The notes under the pieces are model-generated. The model was not told where the DNA came from. It did not search any database and saw nothing but the letters and a program-made list of their open reading frames with translations. From assembly GCA_025200525.1 (NCBI GenBank), contig CM045770.1, positions 89,552,084 to 89,616,083 on the forward strand: 64,000 nt of DNA, read 5' to 3'. A program made the translations under genes and the position numbers. This document shows positions 1 through 10,462 of this stretch, in pieces; the stretch's first letter is position 1; every line of letters starts with the position of its first letter. This stretch comes from Camellia lanceoleosa. Its lineage: Eukaryota > Streptophyta > Magnoliopsida > Ericales > Theaceae.

Positions 1-880
1 TATCTTTGAAAATGTAACACTTACTCCCAAAAGTTTTGAAGTATTTTACATTAGGTTTCAATCCCCTCCACAATTCATATGGAGTTTGTAAAGTGCCGGG
101 CCTTAGCTCAAAACTTTGGAGGAAGTTTCTTACTAAGGAGCATGACCCTAGCCATCTCTTGAACAACCCTGTTCTTCCTCTCAACCACTCCATTTTGTTG
201 TGGGGTAATAGGTGCAGAAAATTCATGCTTAATTCCATGCATATCACAAAAATCCGAAAACGAACTGTTTTCAAACTCACGACCATGATCAGTTCGGATT
301 CTTATGATAAGCCTAATGAAAACACCTGTTCATTTTGGATTTTAAGGACTAAGGCCTGGAAAGCATCAAAGGTATCAGATTTTTCCCTCAAAAAATTTAC
401 CCACGAAAAATGAGTAAAATCATCAACAGTTAAAAAAATGTATCTTTTACCTCCAATGTTTTCAGTGCGAGTAAGTCCCATTAAATTCATGTGAACCAAT
501 TCAAGAGGACATTTGGTTGCAAAGCTGTTCACCTTTTTATGAGGGGCATGGGTTTGTTTCCCAAGTTGACATGGTCCACACACATGATTTAGATTCTTAC
601 CCAGTTTAGGTACTCCTCTCACAAGCTCTTTGTTGGCTATCTTGGTTAGGTCTTTGAAATTCATGTGACCTAATCTTTGATGCCACAAATCAATGTTATT
701 TATGATGGCTGAGTGACAAGTGAGATCATTAGTAGTAATAATCTCATAGCAGTTATCAGATGTGCGAACCCCATGCAAGACAGTATTTCCTTTTTTATCC
801 AAAATTTCACATTTATTTTTTGAAAACAATACTTCATGGTGGGAATCACACATTTGACTGATGCTCAAAAGATTTGCTTT
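1..880 (-). pseudogene. copia pol fragment: GAG-pre-integrase and integrase core
   Basis: This is the remnant of the copia polyprotein that inserts retrotransposon cDNA into the genome. The GAG-pre-integrase zinc-binding domain is recognisable from LWHQRLGHMNFKDL through CGPCQLGKQ. The integrase core follows with the first catalytic Asp in TVDDFTHFSW and the second in RTDHGREFEN, then the usual HEFSAPITPQQNGVVERKNR, which carries the catalytic Glu. The frame shifts near position 310, so the two catalytic segments lie in different frames. The window edge cuts the domain. The family is unambiguous by motif order; the gene is not functional as it stands. Confidence 0.9.
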
Positions 881-930
881 AAGACCATCAATAAGTAAAG
901 CATTTTCAAGCTTGGAAAGACCAACAACAC

Positions 931-1290
931 TTATAGAGCCCTTATCAATAAGTAGGATTTGTTACCTGACATGTGACGAGAGTACCCACTATCCAAATAC
1001 CACATGTGTGAGTCATGTGCTTTTAGAGTAGTGTGAACAACTAAACAAGTTAAATCATTTTTTCTCACCCAAATCTTTTTGGTCTTAACAAAACCAAGTC
1101 TGGTGGTCTTGGTGTTGTGAACACTCTCATGAATCTTGGTATTTCGCCTAGACATGTAAGGTTGTCTCCTAACCCAAAAAGTATTTGAATTTCTACCCTT
1201 TTGAGACACCTTACTAAACAATTCAAAGTAATAAGGACGAATGTGGCCATGCCTACTACAATGATGACAAATAAAAACAGGTTTTACCTC
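931..1290 (-). pseudogene. copia protease region with defective zinc knuckle
   Basis: Reading on the minus strand, a CCHC-type knuckle (CHHCSRHGHIRPYY, about 1272-1231) precedes the retropepsin-like active site WYLDSGYSRHMSGNK (about 995-950). The D-S-G triad typical of copia proteases is intact. The knuckle's last Cys is replaced by Tyr, and the Cys usually found after DSG is also Tyr. In living copies this protease matures Gag-Pol. It lies between the gag remnant and the GAG-pre-integrase domain, as expected for copia. A frame change separates knuckle and protease from the downstream integrase frame. Confidence 0.8.
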
Positions 1291-1422
1291 ATTTTTGTTG
1301 ATCTTACCTCAGATTAGGTAGATGAAGAGAGGATCACCGTGGTTTACCTTCAACTTTCCCTTTAGGAGTCTTCAAGTCATATGATGTAGAAACACATCCC
1401 TTGTGATTTGTTGCACCATAGC

Positions 1423-2280
1423 CTAGCCCATTTTGTCACAACCCATTTGTTGAGACTCGAGGATGTCATCTAATGATTTGGAACCATTCCACATGGCAAT
1501 TGTGGCTCTAGCAATTGAGTTCTTCATCTTTATAGTGACCATCTCTTCTAATGTAGCTTGTGACATCTCAAGACTTTCAAGCTTCTCTTCATATGTGAAA
1601 TACACTTTCGAGTTCATTCCTTTCAATTTCACAGATAGAAGTTTCTCACATAGGTCTTGGCTGTCACTTGAGATCTTGATGACATTCTGCTTTGCTATTA
1701 CAAGTTCTCCTTTTAGCTTGACATTCTCGCTTTCACATGCTTTGAGCTTGAGAGTGAGTTTGTCATTGATTTTGGACAAATTCAGAGATTCCTCGTAAAG
1801 TTTTTCGTAAGCTTGTTGTAGATCATCACCATTAATCTCATCATTGTCTTCTGATGTTTCATCATCTTCTTTTTGCTCCTCATTCTCCTTGACCTCATTC
1901 AGTCGAGTAACTAAGGTAGGAAAGGTGATAGATGGTGGTGAAGATGATTCTCTACTTTCATGAAATTGGCTCAGAGTGTCCCATGCATCTTTAGCCTTTG
2001 TGCAGTGAACAACCCGTTGCTGTTCTTCATCAGAAATTGCTCCATGAATAGTGATCAAGACTCTCTAATTGCTCGGATTGTCAGCACTTTCAACATCCTC
2101 TTCAATGGCTTGACAGCCTTCTGGGTCAAAAGCTTTCAAAAACACCCTCATTCTGATCTTCCAATACAAGTAGTTACTCCTATCAAAGGTGGGAGCACGA
2201 TGCAGATTCTGACCACGAGCAAGTTCCACTGGCTTTGGAAGAGGTTGTGTGAAAGTGGACCAAAATGCCATGAAAGCACT
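1423..2280 (-). pseudogene. second, internally deleted copia gag fragment
   Basis: The fragment opens with the usual gag N-terminal signature (PTFDRSNYLYWKIRMRVFLK, about 2195-2136). It runs through an in-frame TAG near 2067 to TKAKDAWDTLSQFHE, the first part of the UBN2-type gag domain, and then jumps to an acidic, coiled-coil-rich segment (LTLKLKACESENVKLKGE). The middle of the capsid-like domain is absent. An N-terminal gag start here is odd because an almost complete gag already lies just upstream at 2390-3343, so this looks like a partial gag duplication or a chimera of two related copies. Gag would form the virus-like particle. No function is expected here. Confidence 0.75.
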
Positions 2281-2389
2281 ATTCGTGTCTTTACCAAATT
2301 CAGTTTCTTTGGGTTCTTGCTCCGACCCGCTTTTATCATCCCAAGTTACTGTGTAGACTTTCTTCCGATTCTTTTTTGAAGGACATTCA

Positions 2390-3343
2390 AGGGTAATATG
2401 ACTAAACCCTTGACATTCATAACACTTGACCCCTTGCCCCTTTACAATCTTCTTTTAAGTTTTTTGAGCAAGTTTTGGTGGAAAAGTTTTGGGTTTATCA
2501 TTACTCTTGTCTTTTGAGTTAGGGTCTCTGAAATTAGGCTTCTTTTTCTTTAAATTTTTTTTGAACTGTTTAGTAAACATAGCTGTTATCTCAGACTCTA
2601 AATCAAACTCAGTCTCAGGAGTTTTTGCAGTCTCATGAGTACTAGTGAAAGCCACACTATCTTTTTGTTTTTTCTTAGAAATCTGGTGGGCTTCATAAGT
2701 CTGCAAGTTTCCAACCAACTGATCAAGCTTGAGGGTATCAACATTCTGAGCCTCCTCAATGGCTGTCACTTTTGATTGGAACCTCTCAGGTAATGACCTC
2801 AAAATTTTTCCAACAACTTTAGCTTTAGGGATTTTTTCACCGAGTGTGAAACAGGAATTCACGATGTCACTAAGTTTAGCATAGAAATCATCTAACGTCT
2901 TATCATCACACATAAAAAGGGTTTGAAAGGCAGAGGTGAGACGTTGAAGTTTTGACTTTTTAACAGAAGTAGTACCTTTGTGAATCGTTTCAAGAATATC
3001 CCAAGCCTCATTTGCTACCTCACACGTCTTGATCTGATAAAACTCTTGGTGTGACAAAGCAAAAAAGGGAATTGAGAGCCTTACTGTTCCAACTCGAGTT
3101 TTGATAATCGGTTGTGTCCCATTTATCAAGGGGTTTGGGAATCTCAATACCATCAATGGTGACAGTAGGTTCATTCCACCCATAGATCACACAGTGCCAA
3201 ACTTTCTCATCAATGGATTTTAAAAACGCTCTCATACGAGCTTTCTTTTTTTTTTTGATACATCTGAGCTTTCCAATAGAAATAGTTTGTACAATCAAAT
3301 GTGAAGGTCTATGGGTCAAGTAACATTCACGAATAGAATCCAT
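2390..3343 (-). pseudogene. copia gag (UBN2-type capsid domain plus zinc knuckle), frameshifted
   Basis: The N-terminal part (from about 3343) keeps ARMRAFLKSIDEKVWHCVIY. After a frame change near 3080 the main capsid-like domain runs from CEVANEAWDILETIHKG through NVDTLKLDQLVGNLQTYE. A basic stretch and a stop near 2455 follow. Beyond it, in the same frame, comes a CCHC knuckle CYECQGFSHITLEC (about 2431-2390). Gag packages the element RNA. The presumed start codon is only about 60 bases from the primer-binding site, as usual. One frameshift and one stop make it a pseudogene. Confidence 0.85.
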
Positions 3344-3400
3344 ATCACCAATCAGACAAAATCACACTCCTATGGTTTTTGATAAAAACAAAGAGTGACC

Positions 3401-3413
3401 TACTCTAATACCA
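3401..3413 (-). other. copia primer-binding site (tRNA-iMet type)
   Basis: The minus strand reads TGGTATTAGAGTA, one or two changes from the TGGTATCAGAGC primer-binding site complementary to the 3' end of initiator tRNA-Met. It sits three bases inside a CA dinucleotide that would end the 5' LTR at about 3417, and just upstream of gag. This fixes the element's orientation. Confidence 0.75.
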
Positions 3414-3416
3414 ATT

Positions 3417-5798
3417 TGTGTTTATATTTGTCCATTGTAGGAATATTTGTTTGTGTTTTTGTTTTGTTCTCTGACTTAAAGGCCTTATTGGCATCCGATC
3501 ATGCAATTGACTTGATATATGTGTTATTTGGAATTTTAGGAATTTATGGTAGGTTCAATGGAAATTTGATTCGGAATGAAATGATTAGAATAATTAATAC
3601 TCATTTGATTAGTGGTAAGCTTAATTAATTAATTTTCTTAATCAAGCCTATAAAAGGCTTATACACCACTTTGAGTCACCTCTTATTTATCATTTTGAGC
3701 CTACACAAAGCGTGAGAGAGAGAGGAAGGAAGAGACTAGGAGAGTTTGATATAAAAACTTGAGATTGGAAGGAGTTTGCTAGAATTAAAGGAAATTGGTG
3801 GAATTGGGTAATAACTAACTAGGATTCAAGGAATTGAGAACTTTAGGTAAGAATTTCAATCTTTAAGCTTTGTGTTTGACTCACTCATACTTGAATTCAA
3901 AAGAAGTTAGAGATTAAGAAGAAGAGTTAAGCTTTAAAACAAGAATTGAGAATAATCCATGCATTGCATGCATCATATATGGAGTTTTGAGTGTGATTAC
4001 AAAGAATTCTCAGATGCATGCATTGATCGTAGCTTGGTTTTGGAAATTCATTGAGTTTCATACCATTTTACCTTATTTGATCATGTTTTGAAAGCTTTGA
4101 AGTCAAGAATTTCATGCATGTTATGTTTTTAACATTTCAAGCTTGTGTTTACACGATTGACTCTCTTGGGCCTTGATTTTGCGAAATGATTTTGAATTCA
4201 TGACGTTTTCCAAGTTTCCTTAAGTTTTTGGCCCAAAAGAACTTGATTTGCAGCTTCGGGATTGAGTTTGAAGCTGGGAAGCAAATCTGAAAATTTCAGA
4301 ATTCTATTTCTATACTCGAGCGACAAAACCTACGCTCAAGCGACCACTCTGTGTTTTGCACACTTGTTTGAGCGATCAAAAGTTGGCTCGAGCATAAAAT
4401 GCATGCTCCCAAAAGTTTACCATTTTTACAGATTGCTCAAGCGACAAGAGTTACACTTTCGGCGAAGACCTCAATCACAGCCTTCGATCGGCCGTCAAGC
4501 GTGCGGCGAAAAAATCTAGCAACCAAGATACTTTTGCAAAGTTCTGACCGCCGAGTGAAGGAAGTTGCGCTCGAACGACCACTCACATGTTTGGACGTCC
4601 GTTCAAGCGAAGGAATTGCGCTTGAGCGTGGCCCCTAGTGTCAGCATATTTGCCTAAGTGTTTTTAAGTGCATTTTAACATCTTCATCACATCCTAAGCA
4701 TTCCTAGGCCAATATTAAGATGTAATAATGAGGATAAAACTTAGAAACACACGAAGAACGAGATGAAATAAGTTAATTACGATCCAAGCATGTATTTCAG
4801 TAATGTATCTATTATGTTTATGTAGGTCACGTCTTGGTATTTGTTGATCCATTGGTTGTTACAAGCTATCTATGCAATTATCTGTGAGTAATGACTTAGT
4901 AAAGTTATGTTTTATATGAAATATGTTCTAAACATTATGATATGATATGAACTATCTTTGAATGATACAACAGGCTAATTTGTGATTCCATGAATGATGA
5001 TCCCTATTTTTTAAATGAATTTGTGATATCCTTAGTAGAAGCCCTCGTCTAAGAGACATAATACTGTGGCTCATGGTCATGAGGCCTTCGTCTGGAGGAA
5101 ATAATACCGTGGCTCAGGCCCTCATTCGGAAGAAACAATACCGTGGTCCATGTATAAGATATGTTACCCGGTACCAGAGATTCTTTTATGGAACTTAATA
5201 TGCTTGACCAAAAAGATATGTTAATGCTAATGGAAGTACCACACATGATTTGAACATGTATATGAACATGACTCTGTTTAATATGACTATGCTTATGTCT
5301 GATTGATATGATATGAAACTGGACATCATTCATTAAAAATTTTTCTCTGTTATTATTTACTAGGCTTTCGTTCACTATTTGTGATATGTATGTAGGCGAC
5401 TAGACGTGCGACCAGGCTCAGAGTTGAGGACTTGGAGTCTCTGTTTTGTCGGCCAACCAATGTGCCTCCCGAGAAGGTTCCAGAAAGAGTTCAACAGTCG
5501 AGTTTTGTAAACCATGTCATAAGTTAAGACTTTTGTTGTTTTGTGACCAGTTCTTTGCTTTATTTTGTATATATGACAAGGTTGGATGGATGTCTATGAC
5601 GTCATATATAAACTATATATGTATAGTTTTAAATTTCTGTTCCATGTATGTTTGCATAGTTCTATGGATTATGTATGTTTCTATATTTGCTTCTACAGTC
5701 CCTTATTACGTGATAATCTATTTAGAGGCCTTTGGTAATCCAAGGATTCTTGGTGATTCGTTAACTAAACACAGCAGGGACGGGTTGGGGTTATGACA
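3417..5798 (+). mobile_element. gypsy-like 5' LTR (plus strand), abutting or overlapping the copia LTR remnant
   Basis: The right end is secure: it closes with TGACA at 5794-5798 and is followed at once by a primer-binding site. A TATA box lies at 3649-3655 inside AAGCCTATAAAAGGCTT. A GA-rich leader and a possible splice donor (TTAGGTAAG, about 3844) follow. At 4316-4630 are degenerate CTCGAGCG/CTCAAGCG motifs, and at 5042-5150 three copies of a 34-43-bp unit (ACAATACCGTGG). The left end is not resolved, because the copia LTR should occupy the first bases after 3417. No matching 3' LTR is in the window. Length (up to 2.4 kb) and layout match the solo LTRs at 16582 and 38070 only loosely. Confidence 0.65.
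3649..3655 (+). promoter_or_regulatory. TATA box of the gypsy-like LTR
   Basis: TATAAAA lies within the near-palindrome AAGCCTATAAAAGGCTT, followed by a purine-rich leader. It is the likely RNA polymerase II start signal of the LTR. Confidence 0.55.
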
Positions 5799-5801
5799 GA
5801 G

Positions 5802-5813
5802 TGGTATCAGAAC
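5802..5813 (+). other. gypsy-like primer-binding site
   Basis: TGGTATCAGAAC, a near-perfect complement of the initiator tRNA-Met 3' end, begins three bases after the LTR-terminal CA. This shows that 3.4-5.8 kb is a 5' LTR of a plus-strand element rather than a solo LTR. Confidence 0.8.
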
Positions 5814-6195
5814 ACGTATTATACCACACACACGAGTCCATATGAGCTATAAGATGTCCCAGAAAAGAATTATGGACATTTCATCAGCATTAGTGTGTGT
5901 GCTAATCTCTGTAAATGTGAAAAACTGAATCTGAGCATGAACATATGAACTTGACAAGAATGATTTGGCACTAAAAGCTTCAAACATTGTGAAAAGAATT
6001 ATCTGCCTATGTTTATAAGTATTCTATTTACCTATGGCAAATGGAAAATGCAAGAAGTGGCCGGAATAGTTGAATCTTACGAGGCTCGAATGAGTCGAAT
6101 AGAACAAATGCTTTCATGACCTTAACTAAAGCAATGATGCAGCAACAAAGACAACAACCACCGCCTCCTTCGCCTCCTTCTGTGGTGTTTACTCT
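5814..6195 (+). pseudogene. leader and truncated gag start of the gypsy-like element
   Basis: After the primer-binding site comes an untranslated leader. From about 6048 a short coding remnant follows (MQEVAGIVESYEARMSRIEQM), which leads into a Gln- and Pro-rich stretch (CAACAA and CCGCCTCCT repeats at 6137-6180). A coiled-coil and poly-Gln/Pro start is common in plant gypsy Gag proteins. Similarity ends near 6190, where unrelated AT-rich minisatellite DNA begins, so capsid, pol and the 3' LTR are missing. The truncation could be a deletion or a later insertion at that point. Confidence 0.55.
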
Positions 6196-6319
6196 AAAAA
6201 TTTGGTTCAACTTCCACCATTTATAAAATAGTTTTATGAGAAGTCTTTTCGTTAGTTTTGGAGACAATTTATTTTCAACTTTACTCCTGAATTTATTTGT
6301 TAACTTTTTTTTTTTTTTT

Positions 6320-6800
6320 TTTATATCTATTTGACTTTCTCAACTATGTGTTCAAATTTATATCTATCAGTTCAATTTTTTTCTATCTATTTAAATTTGT
6401 TGACTATCTATTCAAATTTATATCTATCTGTTGAATTTTTTCCCCTTATCTGTTCATTTTTTTCTTTGTATGTTCAAAAAATATATATCTATCTGTTCAA
6501 AATTATTAATTATCTATTCAATGTTTTCCCTTTATTTGTCCAAATTTTATTATGTGTTCAATTTTTTTTATTTATCTATTTAAATCTATCTATCACAATT
6601 TTATTATCTGTTCAATAACAAAAACAACAAATCTATCTGTTAAAAATCTAACAACAAAAAATCTATCTGTTGAAAATCTAACGACAATAAATCTATCTAT
6701 TAAAAATTTATATCTCTTTCTACTATCTATCTGTTCAAATTCAACAACTCCGACCAATCTTTTCTCACAGAAAAATCGCCCACTATCTATTCAAACCAAA
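6320..6800 (+). repeat. TCTATCTGTTCAAATT minisatellite
   Basis: A degenerate tandem array in which TATCTATCTGTTCAAATTT and close variants recur roughly every 20-40 bases, with a T19 tract at its left edge (about 6305-6323). Long open frames across it are a product of its composition, not genes. The same motif recurs in inverted orientation at 57331-57500. Confidence 0.75.
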
Positions 6801-6959
6801 CATATGGATCTACAATGTTTTATCATCAATAACAACACATAATCATCAACAACAACTAAATTTGTTTTTTTGTAAAATCTCAAGGCCCAGATCATAGCAC
6901 TATAATGGCAACAAAAAAAATGTTCAAAAAATCAAAGAAAAAATAAACCTAGGGTTTTA

Positions 6960-7340
6960 ACTTATGGTTGTAACAACGTCAGGGAGTTATCTACGCGCGT
7001 TGAACAGTTCGGACCCTCGATTTCTTTAATCTAGTCTTACAAGTACAATGTGAAACATAGATAAGAGTCCAGATTTGGTAATTTTTATAGAAAATCTATT
7101 TTATTGCAAAAATATTTGCTAGAAATGGATTACATCATCAAATCTCAAAGTCGCCACTTAATATTTTGAGAAAATTAGGAAACCTGTGACTCATACCAAG
7201 GCCAGCATTAGTTATAACTAAGGATGCTTGGCTCAGAACCTTAGGTATGAGGGGTGAATGTCATTAATTGAGCATCCACACTCATCCGATCAAAAGATTG
7301 ACCTCTACTAAGCCATGATATAAGTTTTATTAACTTTATA
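6960..7340 (+). other. possible LTR-retroelement leader fragment
   Basis: The segment contains AAGTCGCCACTTAATATTTT, a GTGACTCATACCAAGGC block and TTGGCTCAGAACCTTAGG. From memory this combination resembles conserved untranslated parts of large dicot LTR retrotransposons, but I cannot align it here. The flanks (6843-6959 and 7341-8117) are AT-rich and show no gene. Confidence 0.25.
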
Positions 7341-8117
7341 TCTTCATGTTATAATTTATTTAATAAATCCTAAAATTTACTATGTGAAGCAAAACAAGTA
7401 TAGAGTATATCATTCATTTTGGAACAAATTAATTCTATGTGTTTTTGAAAGAGTTTGGAAGATGTGCAACTCAAAAGAAATCAAGCTCAGAAGTATGAAA
7501 TCAATATTATTGCAAATTAAATGACACAACCTTCATCCACTGCCATTCATAGAGATATATCACATAAGCAACTAACTGTATGGTAAGATACTAAACATAG
7601 TATGAAAAACACACAAAAGCGAGATGCTAAAGTATAAAAACTCACATATTTACCAACATCTCACGAATAGTTACAAAATAAAGTTAGGAAATATGCATGA
7701 TCTTATATACAATATCCTAATACAATACATACACAAAATACAACTGGAGATTCGATTACTAAAACATGAAATGTGAGTCATCTCAAGATATAATATAACG
7801 CACAAAATCATATAAGAATTAATTAGATTTACAGGTGCAAATGCATCATATCTAAATAAGATTGGAAGATTATTAACAATATGAAAAATAAAATATGATG
7901 TTATGTACATAATATGAAAAACGAGTAAATAAAAGGGATAGAAAGAAATTGGGGTTGGAAGACAAACATAAAAATATGTAGAAAGAAGCGAGGGTTGGGA
8001 ATTATTACAATACTAAATTATTACAAAACTAAATAAAAAGACGTGAGATTGGAAGATTATTACAACACAAATCGAATCTAACAAATCATACAAATAAGAT
8101 ATTAAAAAAATAAAATC

Positions 8118-8460
8118 TAAAAAGTTACTATTCATTTGCCGGTTACTATTCATCCAATGAGTACTATTCATTCATGGAAATTATTACATTTTGTTGTTAA
8201 GTGACTGCTCTGTTTCGTCCAAGAAAACTTATTTTACTAGCGCACTATTCATTCAACGAAGTACTATTCATCGCCGGTAGTACTATTCACCACGGTAATT
8301 ATTATTCACCCTCCTCGGTCATTCTTCATCTTACCGGGCATTTTTCCTCTGCGGTTACTATTCATCGTAGAGATACTATTCATTGTTGGGGTTACTATTC
8401 ACCGCCAGATGTTACCATTCACCACCGGTCACTATTCATCCGGCGGGGTCACATTTCTAT
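8118..8460 (+). repeat. TACTATTCAYC minisatellite
   Basis: At least twelve copies of (T)ACTATTCA(T/C)C occur at 20-40-bp spacing, separated by CG-rich linkers such as CGCCGG, CACCGG and CATCCGGCGGGG. The linkers are much more GC-rich than the surroundings. Confidence 0.75.
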
Positions 8461-8499
8461 CAAATTAGATGGTTTCGACTGACTATTTAAAATGATAAA

Positions 8500-8800
8500 A
8501 TACAACAGTTTAGTTAAAACAGTAAGTTATAACAGTTTATTTAAAGCAATAAATTACAATAATTTATGTACAACAGTAAATTAAAACAAATATGTGGGTG
8601 GTGCAACCTTCCCTTTAAAGTAATAAAACAATTATGAAAAGCAATAAATTACAACATATATGCGGGTCGTGCATCCTTCCCATTAAAGCGATAAAATAGT
8701 TATATAAAAAAAAAAAAAGTTAATTACAATAGATATTTGGGTGGTGCAGCTTTCCCTTTAAAGTAATAAATAAAGCGATAAATAAAGCAGTAAAAGAATT
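8500..8800 (+). repeat. degenerate ~70-bp tandem repeat
   Basis: Three units share a GGGTGGTGCARCCTTCCC core followed by TTTAAAGTAATAAA, at about 8595, 8663 and 8739 (spacings near 68 and 76 bp). CAGTAAATTA-type spacers lie around them. 8801-9240 beyond shows no gene. Confidence 0.55.
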
Positions 8801-9279
8801 TAAACAAATCATATTACATTTTTAAATTTAAATGAAAGTTTATGAAAATTCATCTTTTGGAGGAATGACAAATTTTCTGATTTACAAAATTTCTTTTGAT
8901 TATCCTCAAGGTTATAGAATGTGTTCTAATTTCTCAACCCAAAATTTAGAATTTTAACTTTAATGGTGTTTGGTATATTGGTGAAAAGACAATAGAGAGA
9001 ACAATAATGATACATCCCACTAATTTGGAAGCACTAATGGACCACTAATGAGGTGGAAATTCAAAAAAAAAAAAAAAAACTTAAGACCAAAACATCACAT
9101 CGGTCAGTGAGACCCACTCTCTAGAGCTCCTTTAGTGCTCTCAATTTAAAGCTCCCAAACATTTTTCTAGAGAGAATGGACAGAAAGATTTGGTTTAAAA
9201 AAATACAATATCTAAGAAAATACATTTCCTCTCTTAATTTTTTTTTTTCTTTCCCTTCTTTTGTATTTTTTTTCTTCTC

Positions 9280-9282
<3 letters not shown>

Positions 9283-9314
<32 letters not shown>

Positions 9315-9385
9315 GATTTTTTCCTTTTCTGATCTCTTCTTTCTCTCAATCTCCTCTCATTCCCCCCCCCCCCCCCCCCCCCCCC
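9283..9385 (+). repeat. (CT)n tract and 24-base poly-C run
   Basis: A CT dinucleotide tract (9283-9312) is followed by pyrimidine-rich DNA and then 24 consecutive C (9362-9385). On the minus strand this is G24. 9386-9850 is AT-rich with no gene seen. Confidence 0.9.
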
Positions 9386-9850
9386 ACACAACAATCCTCT
9401 GCCTCTTTTATAGAATATAAAATGGAAAAAAAAGGACAAAATAACAGACGGTGAAAAACGATAGATTTTCAAAGGATGCACAATATGTGCAAACAGTAAA
9501 ATTACTATGTTGACAACGGTGGAGAGACTTTTCAAAAGGTAAACAGTAATATTACTGTATACTTTATAATATAATATTATATAAAAGATATTATTTGCTT
9601 AAATATGCATACAAATGTCAAAAAATATATAAAAACACATAAAAATATATAAATTTATAAAATAAAAAATAATTGAACTAATAAAATATATTTTGATGGA
9701 CCAAATATGCAAAATTTAGGCTAAAATTGGTTTAAAATAACGTGGCCAAAATAGGTGAAGGTTGGGATTAAAGTTTAAATTTTATCTTTTCACTGAAAAT
9801 TTTGTAAGATAATACATTCTTATTTTCATTATTGGGTAATAAAAAAAAAA

Positions 9851-10194
9851 GGTAAATTACAAATACACCTCCTGAGATTTGTTTAAAATACGAATTGCCG
9901 CCTGTGATTTGAAAAATTACAAATATCTCTCTGCCAGAAATTTTCATTTAATAAAATTAATTGAAAAGTGAAATTTCTAACTGTTCACCTATACAATAAT
10001 AAAATTATTTAAATTATTAATTGAAATAAAATTTTGACATTGTTAAAAACTGTTATTAACTTGATGATTTATTAATAAAAGGACCTATTTGTTATGAAAT
10101 TAGAAATCTTAGAGGGCATAATGTAATTTCTAAAACCACAATGAGGTAATTTGTAATTTAAGTAAACCTCAGGGGATGTGTTTGTAATTTATCC
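9851..10194. mobile_element. Mutator-type MITE A (344 bp)
   Basis: Terminal inverted repeats start GGTAAATTACAAATACACC on the left and, reverse-complemented, GGATAAATTACAAACACATC on the right. The element is flanked by TAAAAAAAA on the right and T followed by ten A on the left, compatible with a 9-bp target duplication plus A-tract slippage. No coding capacity. 10195-10462 to the right shows no gene. Confidence 0.75.
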
Positions 10195-10462
10195 TAAAAA
10201 AAAGGCACCCATGTCTTAAGAGCGGTCAAAAGGGGATGTCTACAATAGTTTCAACTCAGATGTATTTACAACCTACGGTTTCTTATGCTGTGTTGAGCCT
10301 TTGTTCAAACCTAGAAGCCCTTCTCTTCTTCTTACTTCTGATCCCACATGCATTGCACAATGACTGCAATTAACAAACACAAACCTAGACCACACAATCA
10401 AAATCAAAACCTAGAACCCTAAATCACAGATCAACTACATAGAGAGCGAGAGGAAGAAAGAG

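Larger units (their letters stand above)
1..3414 (-). mobile_element. Ty1/copia retrotransposon, degraded 5' portion
   Basis: On the minus strand this stretch holds, in order, a primer-binding site next to the presumed 5' LTR, gag with a zinc knuckle, a second partial gag, an aspartic protease, the GAG-pre-integrase domain and the integrase core. Gag-PR-INT with no reverse transcriptase before the integrase is the copia order. The reading frame is broken by shifts and stops throughout, so the copy is dead. Reverse transcriptase, RNase H and the 3' LTR would lie left of the window. The lineage within copia cannot be fixed without the RT domain. Confidence 0.9.

Noticed and set aside
5446..5796. 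116-codon plus-strand frame
   Set aside because: Lies wholly inside the gypsy-like LTR just before its end; no domain.
6331..6842. Two overlapping open frames of about 95 codons
   Set aside because: They are translations of the TCTATCTGTTCAAAT minisatellite and have no protein-like features.
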